64,000 nt of DNA from Atlantibacter sp032062175 (GTDB lineage Bacteria > Pseudomonadota > Gammaproteobacteria > Enterobacterales > Enterobacteriaceae). The notes under the pieces are model-generated. The model searched no databases and had not been told where the DNA came from. It worked only from the letters and a program-made list of their open reading frames with translations. Within the stretch, counting starts at the first letter, position 1. The number at the start of each line of letters is the position of its first letter. The stretch lies in contig NZ_DAMBQK010000017.1 of NCBI RefSeq assembly GCF_032062175.1, positions 1-64,000 of the forward strand, in the 5' to 3' direction. This document shows, one piece after another, positions 35,324 to 43,627 of this stretch. Position numbers and translations under genes: made by a program.

Positions 35324-36100
35324 TTAATAGGGCATCATAACCAGAATACTACTTCCGGTATGATAACCTTCACTGTTAACACCGGTAAGTAAATCTTTTA
35401 TCGGCATAGTAGAATCCCCATCAGGTAAATCAATTTTGGTTTTGAGGGGTAGATTATTAACAGTAATTTCTGACTTGCCTTCATCCAAATAAACATAGCT
35501 GCTATCAGTTACCAAATTAAATGTTACCGCCGTGGGAGTGGTGCAATAAACGCCCATTTGTGCGGTTGCTGAATGTCCTTCAGCATTTTTCAAAATAATA
35601 GTGCCATGATCGAGAGTTATTTCTGGCGTAGTGATTTTACACCACTCGTCGGCAGGCGGAACCATCATACAACCGCCCGGAACCATTGCATTGGCCCAAG
35701 AAGTTTGAATAGTGCTACTCCTGGCACCTACATATGCCACGCATTCCTTATTAACTACATTCGGACCACCATGATATATAATAGTTACCCCTGCTGAACC
35801 ATTATTGTAATTACGTATAGCTAGCGAACCAATGGCATCATATCCGGTCGACATTATTGTGCTACCTGTAAAAGCAACTGATTCTTGTCCATCATAGTCA
35901 TAGTGCTTATGCGCAAGCCCAACTACCCAAGTTTCCGGTACGATTTGATCCGCTGAGGGACCAATTTCCAAAATTTTTTGCGTAATAGTATATTCAGCCC
36001 CTCCCACCTTATATTTAGTGGAAATGGATGAAATAATTGGGTATTTACTTGCCCATAATGGTGAAACAAATATTAATAATAAAAGCATCAATTTGCGCAT
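35324..36100 (-). CDS. MrpH-like fimbrial tip adhesin
   Basis: This is the last gene of the fimbrial operon and the likely tip adhesin. The 258-residue precursor has a signal peptide ending near LWA-S (residues 17-18), an N-terminal receptor domain and a C-terminal pilin-like domain (GGCMMVPPADEWCKI, LDHGTIIL, VYCTTPTAVTFNL). His64, His66 (AHKHYD) and His110 (YHGG) match in order and spacing the three zinc-binding histidines reported for Proteus mirabilis MrpH (72, 74, 117). Four cysteines (120, 144, 154, 186) could form two disulfides. The gene is visibly AT-richer than its neighbours and has only a weak ribosome-binding site. Confidence 0.8.
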   Translation of the reverse strand: MRKLMLLLLIFVSPLWASKYPIISSISTKYKVGGAEYTITQKILEIGPSADQIVPETWVVGLAHKHYDYDGQESVAFTGSTIMSTGYDAIGSLAIRNYNNGSAGVTIIYHGGPNVVNKECVAYVGARSSTIQTSWANAMVPGGCMMVPPADEWCKITTPEITLDHGTIILKNAEGHSATAQMGVYCTTPTAVTFNLVTDSSYVYLDEGKSEITVNNLPLKTKIDLPDGDSTMPIKDLLTGVNSEGYHTGSSILVMMPY

Positions 36101-36121
36101 TTTAATTCACTTAAATTTTAT

Positions 36122-36649
36122 TTACTGATAGGTCAGCACAAAACTCGCTGTCGCCGTAAAATCTCCGGCCACCAGCGAATTAGCAGTTATAACTGTTGGC
36201 TGCGCCTGTACGAAAGCATTAAAAGTCAGCGTATTGTTACCGCTCGCTAATTGAATATACGGAGTGGGTTTATTAATAGCCAACGGTGTACCGTCCGCTA
36301 ATTCAAGTCCTAGCGCCACACCTTTCGCGGTGCTGGAGGCATCCAGAGATAACATATTTGTGAGTTCTGGATCAAAGTCCCCCTCGAAAGTCACGCTTAC
36401 GGTACTCAAAATAGCCGGATCACAATCTTGCAAATGTATACTAAACGGCTTCGATTTGGTTCGCTGATACTCATAAAGGGACTTTTCAATTACCGAACCA
36501 AAATCAAGAATGATAGTTTTATCGGGTTCGGGCAATGTGCAGGGTTCAGAGACCAGCGCACCGGTGAAATGCACATTATCCTGTGCCGCTAATGCAGAGT
36601 GTGCCGTTGCGCCCAGTGCTGCGCAGAGCAATAAATATATCCCTTTCAT
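36122..36649 (-). CDS. Fimbrial minor subunit
   Basis: A 175-residue pilin-type protein with a signal peptide ending near HSALA-AQ, the pilin cysteine pair (SEPCTLP and LQDCDPA) and a C-terminal beta-zipper ending in FVLTYQ with the penultimate Tyr. It probably forms part of the tip fibrillum or an adaptor to the adhesin. It is 8 bp after the preceding subunit gene. The exact position in the pilus cannot be told from sequence alone. Confidence 0.8.
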   Translation of the reverse strand: MKGIYLLLCAALGATAHSALAAQDNVHFTGALVSEPCTLPEPDKTIILDFGSVIEKSLYEYQRTKSKPFSIHLQDCDPAILSTVSVTFEGDFDPELTNMLSLDASSTAKGVALGLELADGTPLAINKPTPYIQLASGNNTLTFNAFVQAQPTVITANSLVAGDFTATASFVLTYQ

Positions 36650-36657
36650 CGCCTCTC

Positions 36658-37134
36658 CTACAGGTAGTCAACGCGCAGCGTCATTGTGGCTTCAAAAGCG
36701 CCCGCAGTAAGTGTCACGGCCGGATCTTGTACTGGAACTGCCTCAATTTGAGGTGGTCTTGCCGGGTCATCCACCGCAACGCGCTTAGCAAATTCCACCG
36801 CCATACCGTCCACCAAAATACGAATACCAAGCCCTTCCAGATTGGTATCTACCGCTGCGGTATCGAACGGCGCTGGATTCGTGGTATCAACCACAATAGC
36901 GAGGTTATTTGCGCTATAGCCGGTGTCACACGTAATACTGTAATCCACAGGCTTTTTGTAATTATTGCCGTCGATTTTAGTGACGCCCAAATCGTCGCCA
37001 AATACCACTTCAATGGTCTGTCCGTTACTAATTTTGCATGGCGGGGCAACTAACGTACCGTGGAATGACATATTGTCGGCAGCAAGCGTCATGCCCGGCA
37101 GCGCCAGGCTGATTAAAAGCAGCATCCGTTTCAT
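36658..37134 (-). CDS. Fimbrial minor subunit
   Basis: A 158-residue pilin-type protein: signal peptide (MKRMLLLISLALPGMTLA), pilin cysteines (PPCKISNG and ITCDTGY), an N-terminal donor strand region and a C-terminal ending LRVDYL. Its start overlaps the stop of the preceding subunit gene by 4 bp (ATGA type). It resembles MrpF/MrpG-class minor pilins; the pairing to a given Mrp subunit is inferred from order. Confidence 0.8.
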   Translation of the reverse strand: MKRMLLLISLALPGMTLAADNMSFHGTLVAPPCKISNGQTIEVVFGDDLGVTKIDGNNYKKPVDYSITCDTGYSANNLAIVVDTTNPAPFDTAAVDTNLEGLGIRILVDGMAVEFAKRVAVDDPARPPQIEAVPVQDPAVTLTAGAFEATMTLRVDYL

Positions 37135-37622
37135 TGGTACTCCACCGTCATGGTTGCCCCGGCAGTAAAATCGCCAGTCTCTAAGCGAGCTCCCGGTTGC
37201 TGTACCAGCAATGCGGTCAAGGCGGGTTGGCTGGTTGATGAAGCCATTGCTAATGGCGTGTTTAGCGGGAAGTCCACGCCGTCCGCCTTAAGCTTCACCC
37301 CCAACTCTGGGATGCTGGTTTTCAACACTTTGCTGTCGAAATCCGCCCCAGAACCGCTAATGCGCATTACCAGTGTTTTACTCTGATCGGCACTTGAGCA
37401 ATCGAGGGTATAGTTCACTGCCTTTTCCACTATTCCTTTCGCTACGTCTGTGGTGATGACGTTTTCACCATAATCAACATCAATGATCTTATTGCCGTTG
37501 ATTTCACACGGGGGGGCATTTATGACCACCTCAACGGTGAGAACAGCCGTGTTATCATCGGCTATGGCCGTTACGCTGCCTAACATGCCCAGCAACGCCA
37601 CCAATCTGGAAAATTTCATCAC
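37131..37622 (-). CDS. Fimbrial minor subunit
   Basis: A 163-residue pilin-type protein with a signal peptide (MMKFSRLVALLGMLGSVTAIA), cysteines in PPCEINGN and LDCSSADQ, and a C-terminus TMTVEYQ that carries the chaperone-recognised aromatic near its end. It overlaps the next gene by 4 bp. It belongs to the run of minor subunits downstream of the chaperone. Confidence 0.8.
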   Translation of the reverse strand: MMKFSRLVALLGMLGSVTAIADDNTAVLTVEVVINAPPCEINGNKIIDVDYGENVITTDVAKGIVEKAVNYTLDCSSADQSKTLVMRISGSGADFDSKVLKTSIPELGVKLKADGVDFPLNTPLAMASSTSQPALTALLVQQPGARLETGDFTAGATMTVEYQ

Positions 37623-37629
37623 CCACCCC

Positions 37630-38205
37630 CTACTGATAAATCATGCTGAAATGGATCACCGCATAGTATGGGCCTGCTGCAAAGGGAGCTGAAGTGCGCT
37701 CCGGCGCGATGGTGAACGTCACCTGATTCTGTCCAGGGTTAAGCAGAACCACATCGCTGTAGCGAGAGAACTTCACCGTTTCACCCCGGCTGTCGCGCAA
37801 ACGCAATCCGATACCCGACGCGCCTGTGACTTTAATCAGATCTGGATTAGATTCATCGGCTACCGCCACAACACGCGCTTTATAAGGAGGTTGCAGGGTA
37901 CTGACTGTTTCTGTTAGCGGCGTAATATTCGTGCCCCAGTTTCCCAGTTCTGGACAGTCTCGCAGGTAAAGTTTTACCGTTACCGGATTTGCCGCTTTTC
38001 CGACCATACTTATGTCAGCGCGCGCAACTGAACCTAAGTCAACATCCTGCCATGCCGAATCCATTTCCATACGGCATGTGTTCTCACGCAAATCACCGTA
38101 TACATACAACTCACCAGTATCCACCAGCGGTTTTTCGTCTGCGCAAGCATGCCCTACCAGGGTAAATAACAGGCTGGCGGCCATACTGGTCAAAATCCTG
38201 TTCAT
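37630..38205 (-). CDS. Fimbrial minor subunit (MrpE-like position)
   Basis: A 191-residue pilin-type protein directly after the chaperone gene, the place held by mrpE in the Proteus MR/P operon. It has a signal peptide (ending near HACA-DEK), pilin cysteines (ENTCRME, LRDCPEL) and a C-terminus IHFSMIYQ with the beta-zipper Tyr. A strong AGGAGG precedes the ATG by 7 bp. Confidence 0.82.
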   Translation of the reverse strand: MNRILTSMAASLLFTLVGHACADEKPLVDTGELYVYGDLRENTCRMEMDSAWQDVDLGSVARADISMVGKAANPVTVKLYLRDCPELGNWGTNITPLTETVSTLQPPYKARVVAVADESNPDLIKVTGASGIGLRLRDSRGETVKFSRYSDVVLLNPGQNQVTFTIAPERTSAPFAAGPYYAVIHFSMIYQ

Positions 38206-38229
38206 CTCAATGCCTCCTAGGCTCCTGCT

Positions 38230-39006
38230 CTATTTTTTATCCTTTACGAGCTTCGCGGTGCAGGTTGATCCGCCGCAATTGAACTGGAGCTGCGGTCGAC
38301 CACCGTAATCATTCACATAGGTGAGAACCGGGCTTGAACCCAAAGCCGCTGAGGATGCCTCAATGGCGGCACTGCTTTTAGGCGCAACCATTACTGGCTC
38401 AAATGGAACCGGCTTACCCTTCGCCGAAGGTGCCCCCTCGACAACCGTCAAAAAATATGGTGCCGCATTATTGATGACAAATTTATCGCCCTGGCGGGTT
38501 AGAGTGACTTTCTCTACCCAATCGCCTTCGGCAGCCTGTGATTTATCCAGAGCAATCGCGGCCGGACGATAAAAAAGCTTGATGCGAGTTTGCAGGGCAA
38601 TTTGCAATGTGTTTGGCTTTTTGCTGCGTGGCGGAATTTCACGCAGGTTGAAGTAAAACAGCGTCTCGCGGTCTTTCGGTAAGGCATCAATTGCCAGCGT
38701 TGCCTGTACTTTTACCTGACTTTTCGCACCGGGCTCGACTCGCTGAACAGGCGGTAGTACGGTAAGCGGCGAGGAGATTTTGTTTCCCTGGGCGTCTTCA
38801 ATCCAGCCCTGGGCAAGATACGGTAAGTTTTTATTCTCATTATTGATATTCAGGCTTACTGACTTCTCGCCCCCGTTATAGACCACGCGGGTACGGTCAA
38901 GGGCGATAGCCGCAGAGGCCTGCTGCGCTACCATCAGGCTCGACAGTGCCATGAATGCAGTGGAAACAATATTTTTACGTGTTAACATTTTCATCTTATG
39001 ACTCAT
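38230..39006 (-). CDS. Periplasmic fimbrial chaperone (PapD family)
   Basis: The chaperone caps pilin subunits by donor-strand complementation and delivers them to the usher. The 258-residue precursor has a signal peptide (ending near QQASA), two immunoglobulin-like domains, the family signature LFYFNLREIPP and the G1 region RIKLFYRP with its C-terminal basic anchor. A cysteine pair near the end (FNCGGSTC) resembles that of PapD-type chaperones. It lies 25 bp after the usher gene. Confidence 0.93.
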   Translation of the reverse strand: MSHKMKMLTRKNIVSTAFMALSSLMVAQQASAAIALDRTRVVYNGGEKSVSLNINNENKNLPYLAQGWIEDAQGNKISSPLTVLPPVQRVEPGAKSQVKVQATLAIDALPKDRETLFYFNLREIPPRSKKPNTLQIALQTRIKLFYRPAAIALDKSQAAEGDWVEKVTLTRQGDKFVINNAAPYFLTVVEGAPSAKGKPVPFEPVMVAPKSSAAIEASSAALGSSPVLTYVNDYGGRPQLQFNCGGSTCTAKLVKDKK

Positions 39007-39031
39007 TGCTACTTGGTTTCTAAACCGTGCC

Positions 39032-41545
39032 TTATTGGCACGGCAGTAAGAGATTTCCGGTCTGGTTCATTCCTTCCAGATTCTCCGGAATAGTTACGGC
39101 ACACTGTGCCGCGCCGTCCCAGATAACGCTCATTTTCGCACCCGATTTCAGGCCACTCAGATAGGCCTGCCCTTCGTCGTTAACGATACCGATTTCCTGG
39201 TTGTCCTTATTTCTTACGCTGGCGCCGAACGGTGGATAAGCCCCACTGGCCAGGCGAATAATGACCATCGCCTTCAGGCCTGACACTACATTAAATTTGC
39301 GATAGCCAATTGCGCCTTCGGTTAAGGTCGCCTGCACTACCGAAGAAGATGCTTCGGCGTTATCTGGAAGGTGATTAATGTCAATGCTCAGGCTGTTTTT
39401 GCTGTAATCACTCACTTCGGTCACTACCGCCTTACCAAAGTGGTTAGTGGTGGTGGTGTCGCTATAGCCCTGCACCGGGATCCCAGTCGCATCGCCGGTA
39501 TCCAGCAATACACGCGTTCCCCCCATGACATTCGAACGGTGTAATGCCGCACCCTGCGCTGTGGCCGTCATCCCGCCGCGTAGAGACAGACCTGCCGAGC
39601 TGTACTGTCCGTGCTGATAGTCAACGTTGCCGGTTACTTCAGCCTGGTCGCCTTCATGATCGTAATAACCGCTGAGTGAACCGCCGTCTTCAGTGCCGCC
39701 TGCCGCTATCCGGTAGTTATCGCCATTTTTTAGACGGTCGAAATAGCTCATGCTGTGGCTGTTCATATCACCGTTATAAGATGAGTTCAGCCCTAACGTA
39801 CCGCTATCACCCCACGGAATGGACACGGCTAAATACATCCCATCGTCATTCACTCCGTTGAATTTGTTGCGGTATGCCGTCAGTGATGCATTGATATTTC
39901 TCCATTTACCCACATCGAAATAGCGGGACAGCGACAGGCTATAGCGGTCTTCCGCTGGGCTATTCCAGTAGGTCTGGTGTGAATAGTTGACATAAGCGCT
40001 TAACCCTAAACTCTCAAATTGCTGGCTAAAGGTGATGGTGTACATCTCCTTGCTTTGCATGAAATCGCCATAATCCGCGCGATAGCCCAGGTAATCGCTA
40101 AAGCTCATGTAGTTTTTCTCGGAGAAGCGATACCCTGCGAAGGTGACCTGACTACCTGTATCATCAAAGCGTTTGGAGTAGCTCACCCGATATGACAGAC
40201 CATGACGGTGTTCATCATCCAATTTCGCGTCTGAACGCGTGACGTCAAAAGCCAACGCGCCCAGCGCCATCAGGTCGCGGCCAATCCCCGCCGCCAGTGC
40301 CAGATATTTGCTGCTTGATACCGCGCCGCCATACAGTGACCAGCCGTTGCTTATACCCCAGGAAAATTCCCCGGTACCAAACGTATTGCCGTCGGTGTGA
40401 TGGTCATAGTTAGTTGGCTTCCCCGCAGAAAACTTATAGCGCACGCTACCCGGACGGGTCAGATAGGGAATACTGGCGGTACTAACCTTATACTGTTGAA
40501 CCGAGCCGTCCTGCTCCTCTACGCGAACATCCAGCGTCCCGGAAACGGCATTATTCAGATCCTGAATCGCAAACGGACCTGCAGCGACCTGACTTTGATA
40601 GATCACCCGCCCCTGTTGAGATATCGTGACCTTCGCATTGGTTTTCGCGACACCCGTGACTTCTGGCGCGTAACCGCGCAGATTAGGCGGCAGCATATTG
40701 TCATCAGAAACCAGACTCCCCCCGGTAAAACGGAAACTGTCGAAGAGATCTGAGTTGACGTAATCTTCACCAAGCGTGAGTTTCGCTTTCAGGGCTGGTA
40801 GCGCCCGGTAAAGATAAAAGCGACTCCAGTCCCACTGCTTTTGACCACCACTGTTTTCGTCATTCGTGTTGTCGTAATTCGTCTGCCAGTCAGCACGAGC
40901 ACGCCACGGCCCAAAGTTAGCCCCAAAGGTCCCGTTGCCTGATATTGAGTTATCGTCGCTGTTTCCTTCGTTATTACGCACTTGCGCGTTGAAGTTGTAA
41001 TCTGCCAGTATCCCTGGAATACCATTGTCCCACATAGACGAAGGAGCCCAGTCATCTGAAACATACTCCAGATAGGCCTGAGGTATATTTACTGTCAGCG
41101 TGCTGGTTCCGAGATCCGGAATAACGTCAATACCGCTCAGGGAATTCATATCCACACACTGGCCGTTACGCCAGGTCGTCATTTTTTTAGAATAGGCTTC
41201 TTTAAGCCCAAACTTAGTGACAACTTCAGGCGTCAAACAGGGTATCGATTGAGTTTTATCGGTTTCAGACGCAAAAAAAGGTATCGGCTGCTCTTCAAGC
41301 TCGCTCTGATTGATTTTAATTTTGAAGGTATATTCGCCCGGCATAACATATCCGCGCTTTGAGAACTGGCCAAGGTCAATATTCTGTTTGTCCTTCACGT
41401 CCAGTATATCGGTATTAAACTGAATTTCTTCGGCAGCCATTGCGGGGGCTCGCCATGCGGCAAAAATGAAAAAAGCCAGTAAAGAAAGACGCATTACTTT
41501 CGATGTCGCCGCTCGCCGGTTATTGTTTTTTATTAATTTATTCAT
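39032..41545 (-). CDS. Outer-membrane fimbrial usher (PapC/FimD family)
   Basis: The usher is the outer-membrane pore that assembles and secretes the pilus. The 837-residue precursor has a signal peptide ending at PAMA (about residue 37), an N-terminal chaperone-docking domain, a 24-strand barrel with the plug domain in the middle (the LRGYAPEVTGVAKTNAKVTI region is typical) and C-terminal domains with the CAVTIPEN segment. The C-terminal cysteines are conserved. The MR/P-type gene order places it after the major and second minor subunit. Confidence 0.95.
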   Translation of the reverse strand: MNKLIKNNNRRAATSKVMRLSLLAFFIFAAWRAPAMAAEEIQFNTDILDVKDKQNIDLGQFSKRGYVMPGEYTFKIKINQSELEEQPIPFFASETDKTQSIPCLTPEVVTKFGLKEAYSKKMTTWRNGQCVDMNSLSGIDVIPDLGTSTLTVNIPQAYLEYVSDDWAPSSMWDNGIPGILADYNFNAQVRNNEGNSDDNSISGNGTFGANFGPWRARADWQTNYDNTNDENSGGQKQWDWSRFYLYRALPALKAKLTLGEDYVNSDLFDSFRFTGGSLVSDDNMLPPNLRGYAPEVTGVAKTNAKVTISQQGRVIYQSQVAAGPFAIQDLNNAVSGTLDVRVEEQDGSVQQYKVSTASIPYLTRPGSVRYKFSAGKPTNYDHHTDGNTFGTGEFSWGISNGWSLYGGAVSSSKYLALAAGIGRDLMALGALAFDVTRSDAKLDDEHRHGLSYRVSYSKRFDDTGSQVTFAGYRFSEKNYMSFSDYLGYRADYGDFMQSKEMYTITFSQQFESLGLSAYVNYSHQTYWNSPAEDRYSLSLSRYFDVGKWRNINASLTAYRNKFNGVNDDGMYLAVSIPWGDSGTLGLNSSYNGDMNSHSMSYFDRLKNGDNYRIAAGGTEDGGSLSGYYDHEGDQAEVTGNVDYQHGQYSSAGLSLRGGMTATAQGAALHRSNVMGGTRVLLDTGDATGIPVQGYSDTTTTNHFGKAVVTEVSDYSKNSLSIDINHLPDNAEASSSVVQATLTEGAIGYRKFNVVSGLKAMVIIRLASGAYPPFGASVRNKDNQEIGIVNDEGQAYLSGLKSGAKMSVIWDGAAQCAVTIPENLEGMNQTGNLLLPCQ

Positions 41546-41594
41546 TAATTACCGCCAGTCATAACACTACAGTCCGATGGTGTTTTTTCTGGTG

Positions 41595-42152
41595 CTAAAA
41601 ATATTCCACACGGTATTTAATGGTGGTTTGATAACTACCCACCAATAAATTTCCCATCGTAGATTTAAGCCGCACCTGATAATCCAGACGAATATCATCT
41701 GACGCCTCTGTTCGGTAAGGAACTGCTTTTCCCGGTGTTATTTCTTTACCATTCTGATCCACAAGCTGTAGCGCGACTCCACCAGCTCCCTGAACCTTAA
41801 AAAGCCCATGATTATCTGCGCCGTCGAAAGTCACGCGTAAGTACTGCCACGGCGCATGCTCTTCCGAAACGGCTAACGAGCAGTTCCTCAGATGAATAGT
41901 AAAAGGTTTCGGCTCGCCTTCTCCGATGCGCTTCATGTGGCTGCGGGTTTCTGAATCCAGTTCTATTGCCTGCCATCCGTCGCCGGTTGTGATATCGCAG
42001 GCGCTGGAAAGAATAGAACCCTGCATATTCAACCGGCCTGTCAAGCCCAAATCAAATTCAGAAGCAGGATTGGCTGTTTGTTCTGATGCCAGTGCAGCAA
42101 AGGTTAACGTTGCAAAGGCAATGCCCATTACGCCTTGTGGTAATCCGAACAT
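41595..42152 (-). CDS. Fimbrial minor subunit, MrpB-like position
   Basis: A pilin-type subunit encoded between the major pilin and the usher, the place of mrpB in MR/P operons. The start at 42152 (MFGLPQGVMG) follows GAGAGGG by a standard spacing and gives 185 residues; an ATG 10 codons upstream has no such site. The pilin cysteines (SSACDIT, LRNCSLA) and a C-terminal KYRVEYF with the terminal aromatic are present. In MR/P fimbriae MrpB is thought to stop polymerisation at the base; a like role is inferred. Confidence 0.8.
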   Translation of the reverse strand: MFGLPQGVMGIAFATLTFAALASEQTANPASEFDLGLTGRLNMQGSILSSACDITTGDGWQAIELDSETRSHMKRIGEGEPKPFTIHLRNCSLAVSEEHAPWQYLRVTFDGADNHGLFKVQGAGGVALQLVDQNGKEITPGKAVPYRTEASDDIRLDYQVRLKSTMGNLLVGSYQTTIKYRVEYF

Positions 42153-42226
42153 TCTTCCCTCTCTGAACATGGTAAAAATCATACGCCTGCATCAGCAGAC
42201 GTATGTTCACCAAAAGACGCAGAATA

Positions 42227-42760
42227 TTACTGGTAGGCCAGAGTAAAGTCGGCGATAGAAGTGAAGTCACCTGGGACGATAGTTGCGGCAGCGCCGTCAC
42301 CCTGCAGGTATGCGGTGAACAGCAGGGTATTATTACCATCCTGAAGCACGTGAGGAGCGGTAGGTTGGCCCAGTTTGATTTGTGCATTGCCGCCATCGGT
42401 CAGAATGATACTGGCGCCTTTAGCAGTACCCGCGATACCCAGGGAATCAGGTACCACGCCAGCGGAACCGGTAAAGGTGGTGGTAACAGTTTTGATCGTG
42501 CCGAGGGAGCATTTTTCCAGACGGATTTTAAACTCTCTTGGAGTAGAGGTACCAGCATTACTGTCACTTTCTAACGCCACGTTAGAAATCTGGCCCAAGT
42601 CAACATCCTGATTATCATCATCTGGATTAATTGAGCACGGAGCATCAATAATAGAACCGCTAAAATTAATTACACCGTGCCCCTGGTCTTTTGCGCTTGC
42701 AGCACCGGAAGCCAGAACCAAACTCATTACGGAAGCCAGCGCTAATTTTTTAAAGCTCAT
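42227..42760 (-). CDS. Major fimbrial subunit (MrpA/FimA-like)
   Basis: The first gene of the operon encodes a major pilin of 177 residues. It has a signal peptide (MSFKKLALASVMSLVLASGAASA), the alternating hydrophobic donor strand (GVINFSGSIIDAPC), pilin cysteines (DAPCSIN, LEKCSLG) and the C-terminal TSIADFTLAYQ. The ATG at 42760 is preceded by AGGAAGG at 8 bp; the ATG at 42766 is too close to that site. It has better codon quality than the minor subunits. The promoter lies about 150 bp upstream. Confidence 0.92.
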   Translation of the reverse strand: MSFKKLALASVMSLVLASGAASAKDQGHGVINFSGSIIDAPCSINPDDDNQDVDLGQISNVALESDSNAGTSTPREFKIRLEKCSLGTIKTVTTTFTGSAGVVPDSLGIAGTAKGASIILTDGGNAQIKLGQPTAPHVLQDGNNTLLFTAYLQGDGAAATIVPGDFTSIADFTLAYQ

Positions 42761-42802
42761 ATTCATATCCTTCCTAAATCTATTATTGTCCTTGAGAAAT
42801 GT

Positions 42803-42906
42803 TTATCTGTGATTCAACGAATTAAATCCGATAAAATTCACCGTATCTTTCATTACAACTTAGTATTACGCTTTTATTTACATTTAAAAATGTCAATCAC
42901 AGATAA
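42803..42906. repeat. 12-bp inverted repeat flanking 80 bp in the fimbrial leader
   Basis: TTATCTGTGATT (42803-42814) and AATCACAGATAA (42895-42906) are perfect inverted copies separated by 80 bp. With two mismatches the pair extends to 16 bp. The distal copy lies at the predicted transcription start; the proximal copy lies about 45 bp upstream of the start codon. Confidence 0.75.
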
Positions 42907-42909
42907 CCA

Positions 42910-42938
42910 ATTTTAATACTGCGGAAATATATTGACAA
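42910..42938 (-). promoter_or_regulatory. Predicted fimbrial operon promoter
   Basis: On the minus strand TTGTCA (42938-42933), 17 bp, then TAAAAT (42915-42910) match the sigma-70 hexamers at five of six positions each. The start would fall near 42903, inside the distal inverted repeat, and leave a leader of about 145 nt. Confidence 0.7.
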
Positions 42939-43250
42939 TTATTATTTTGCTCCAAAAAGAACAAACGCCCCATTAAAGGATCGTTTAAATGATTTAGATA
43001 AATATTAACCTTAATAATAACCCTCAAAAAAACATAGACTTCAAGTGGGCTTCTTAACGTCTCAACATATAAAGAGAATTAATGGGCTTCATTTTAAATA
43101 ATCATCATGAATAATATGTAGGGCATGATACGGTATGAGGCGAAGAAAAGAACCGCCTCATCATTTAATTTTATTAAAAAGTTTATTAACAATAAAATGT
43201 AATTAAGTAATCAAGTAATAAAAAAGAAGCATTCTCAAGGTCAGGGGCAT

Positions 43251-43275
43251 AAAAAACCACGCCGGAGCGTGGTTT
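43251..43275 (-). terminator. Terminator of tamA-tamB-ytfP
   Basis: AAACCACGC / GCGTGGTTT is a perfect 9-bp stem with a CGGA loop. The A-run on its left gives a U-tract on the minus strand. It follows the ytfP stop codon by 6 bp. Confidence 0.85.
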
Positions 43276-43280
43276 CCAGG

Positions 43281-43625
43281 TTAATAATTCTCTCTATCCA
43301 ACCAGTTGCCGCTTTCTATGCGGGTCAGGCCTTCAACTGGCCGCTGGTAAACATACATCCAGGCGCTGCCGTAAGGCGTTTGAATTAGCTGACGCCGGTA
43401 CTCCCCCCCTTTCGTGCGCAGGGCATCCAGCTCAGCAAGAGTACTGGCATCAATGCGATACACTTCACCCAACACCTCCCCTTCACCCGGCACCGCGCCA
43501 GGATAGTGGCCAATGCTGAACAACTGGTAGTGTTCTACCGTGTGATCGCCCAGCCACTGAGCGTTGGTCATCCAGTGGCTGTTGCCTTGTTTGCGTCTTA
43601 AACTACCGTAGACAAATATTCGCAT
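43281..43625 (-). CDS. ytfP: Gamma-glutamylcyclotransferase-like protein YtfP
   Basis: YtfP is a 114-residue protein of the AIG2/GGCT fold. The substrate-cavity motif FVYGSLRRKQGN and the acidic residue in LGEVYRID are present. The physiological substrate is not established. It starts 2 bp after tamB ends, so it is translated from the tamA-tamB transcript. In E. coli it is next to chpS-chpB; here it borders the fimbrial operon. Confidence 0.94.
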   Translation of the reverse strand: MRIFVYGSLRRKQGNSHWMTNAQWLGDHTVEHYQLFSIGHYPGAVPGEGEVLGEVYRIDASTLAELDALRTKGGEYRRQLIQTPYGSAWMYVYQRPVEGLTRIESGNWLDRENY

Positions 43626-43627
43626 TG

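Larger units (their letters stand above)
42761..43280. other. AT-rich fimbrial promoter region and left flank of ytfP
   Basis: About 520 bp between the major pilin gene and ytfP is very AT-rich, as expected for H-NS-bound horizontally acquired fimbrial loci. It holds the promoter at 42910-42938, the inverted repeat at 42803-42906 and the tamA-tamB-ytfP terminator at 43251-43275. No gene and no recombinase-like reading frame is seen in it. Confidence 0.7.

Noticed and set aside
42803..42906. Confirmed fim-type phase switch
   Set aside because: The repeats are not the fim TTGGGGCCA type, no recombinase gene is present and the promoter lies outside. It was kept only as a candidate in the findings.
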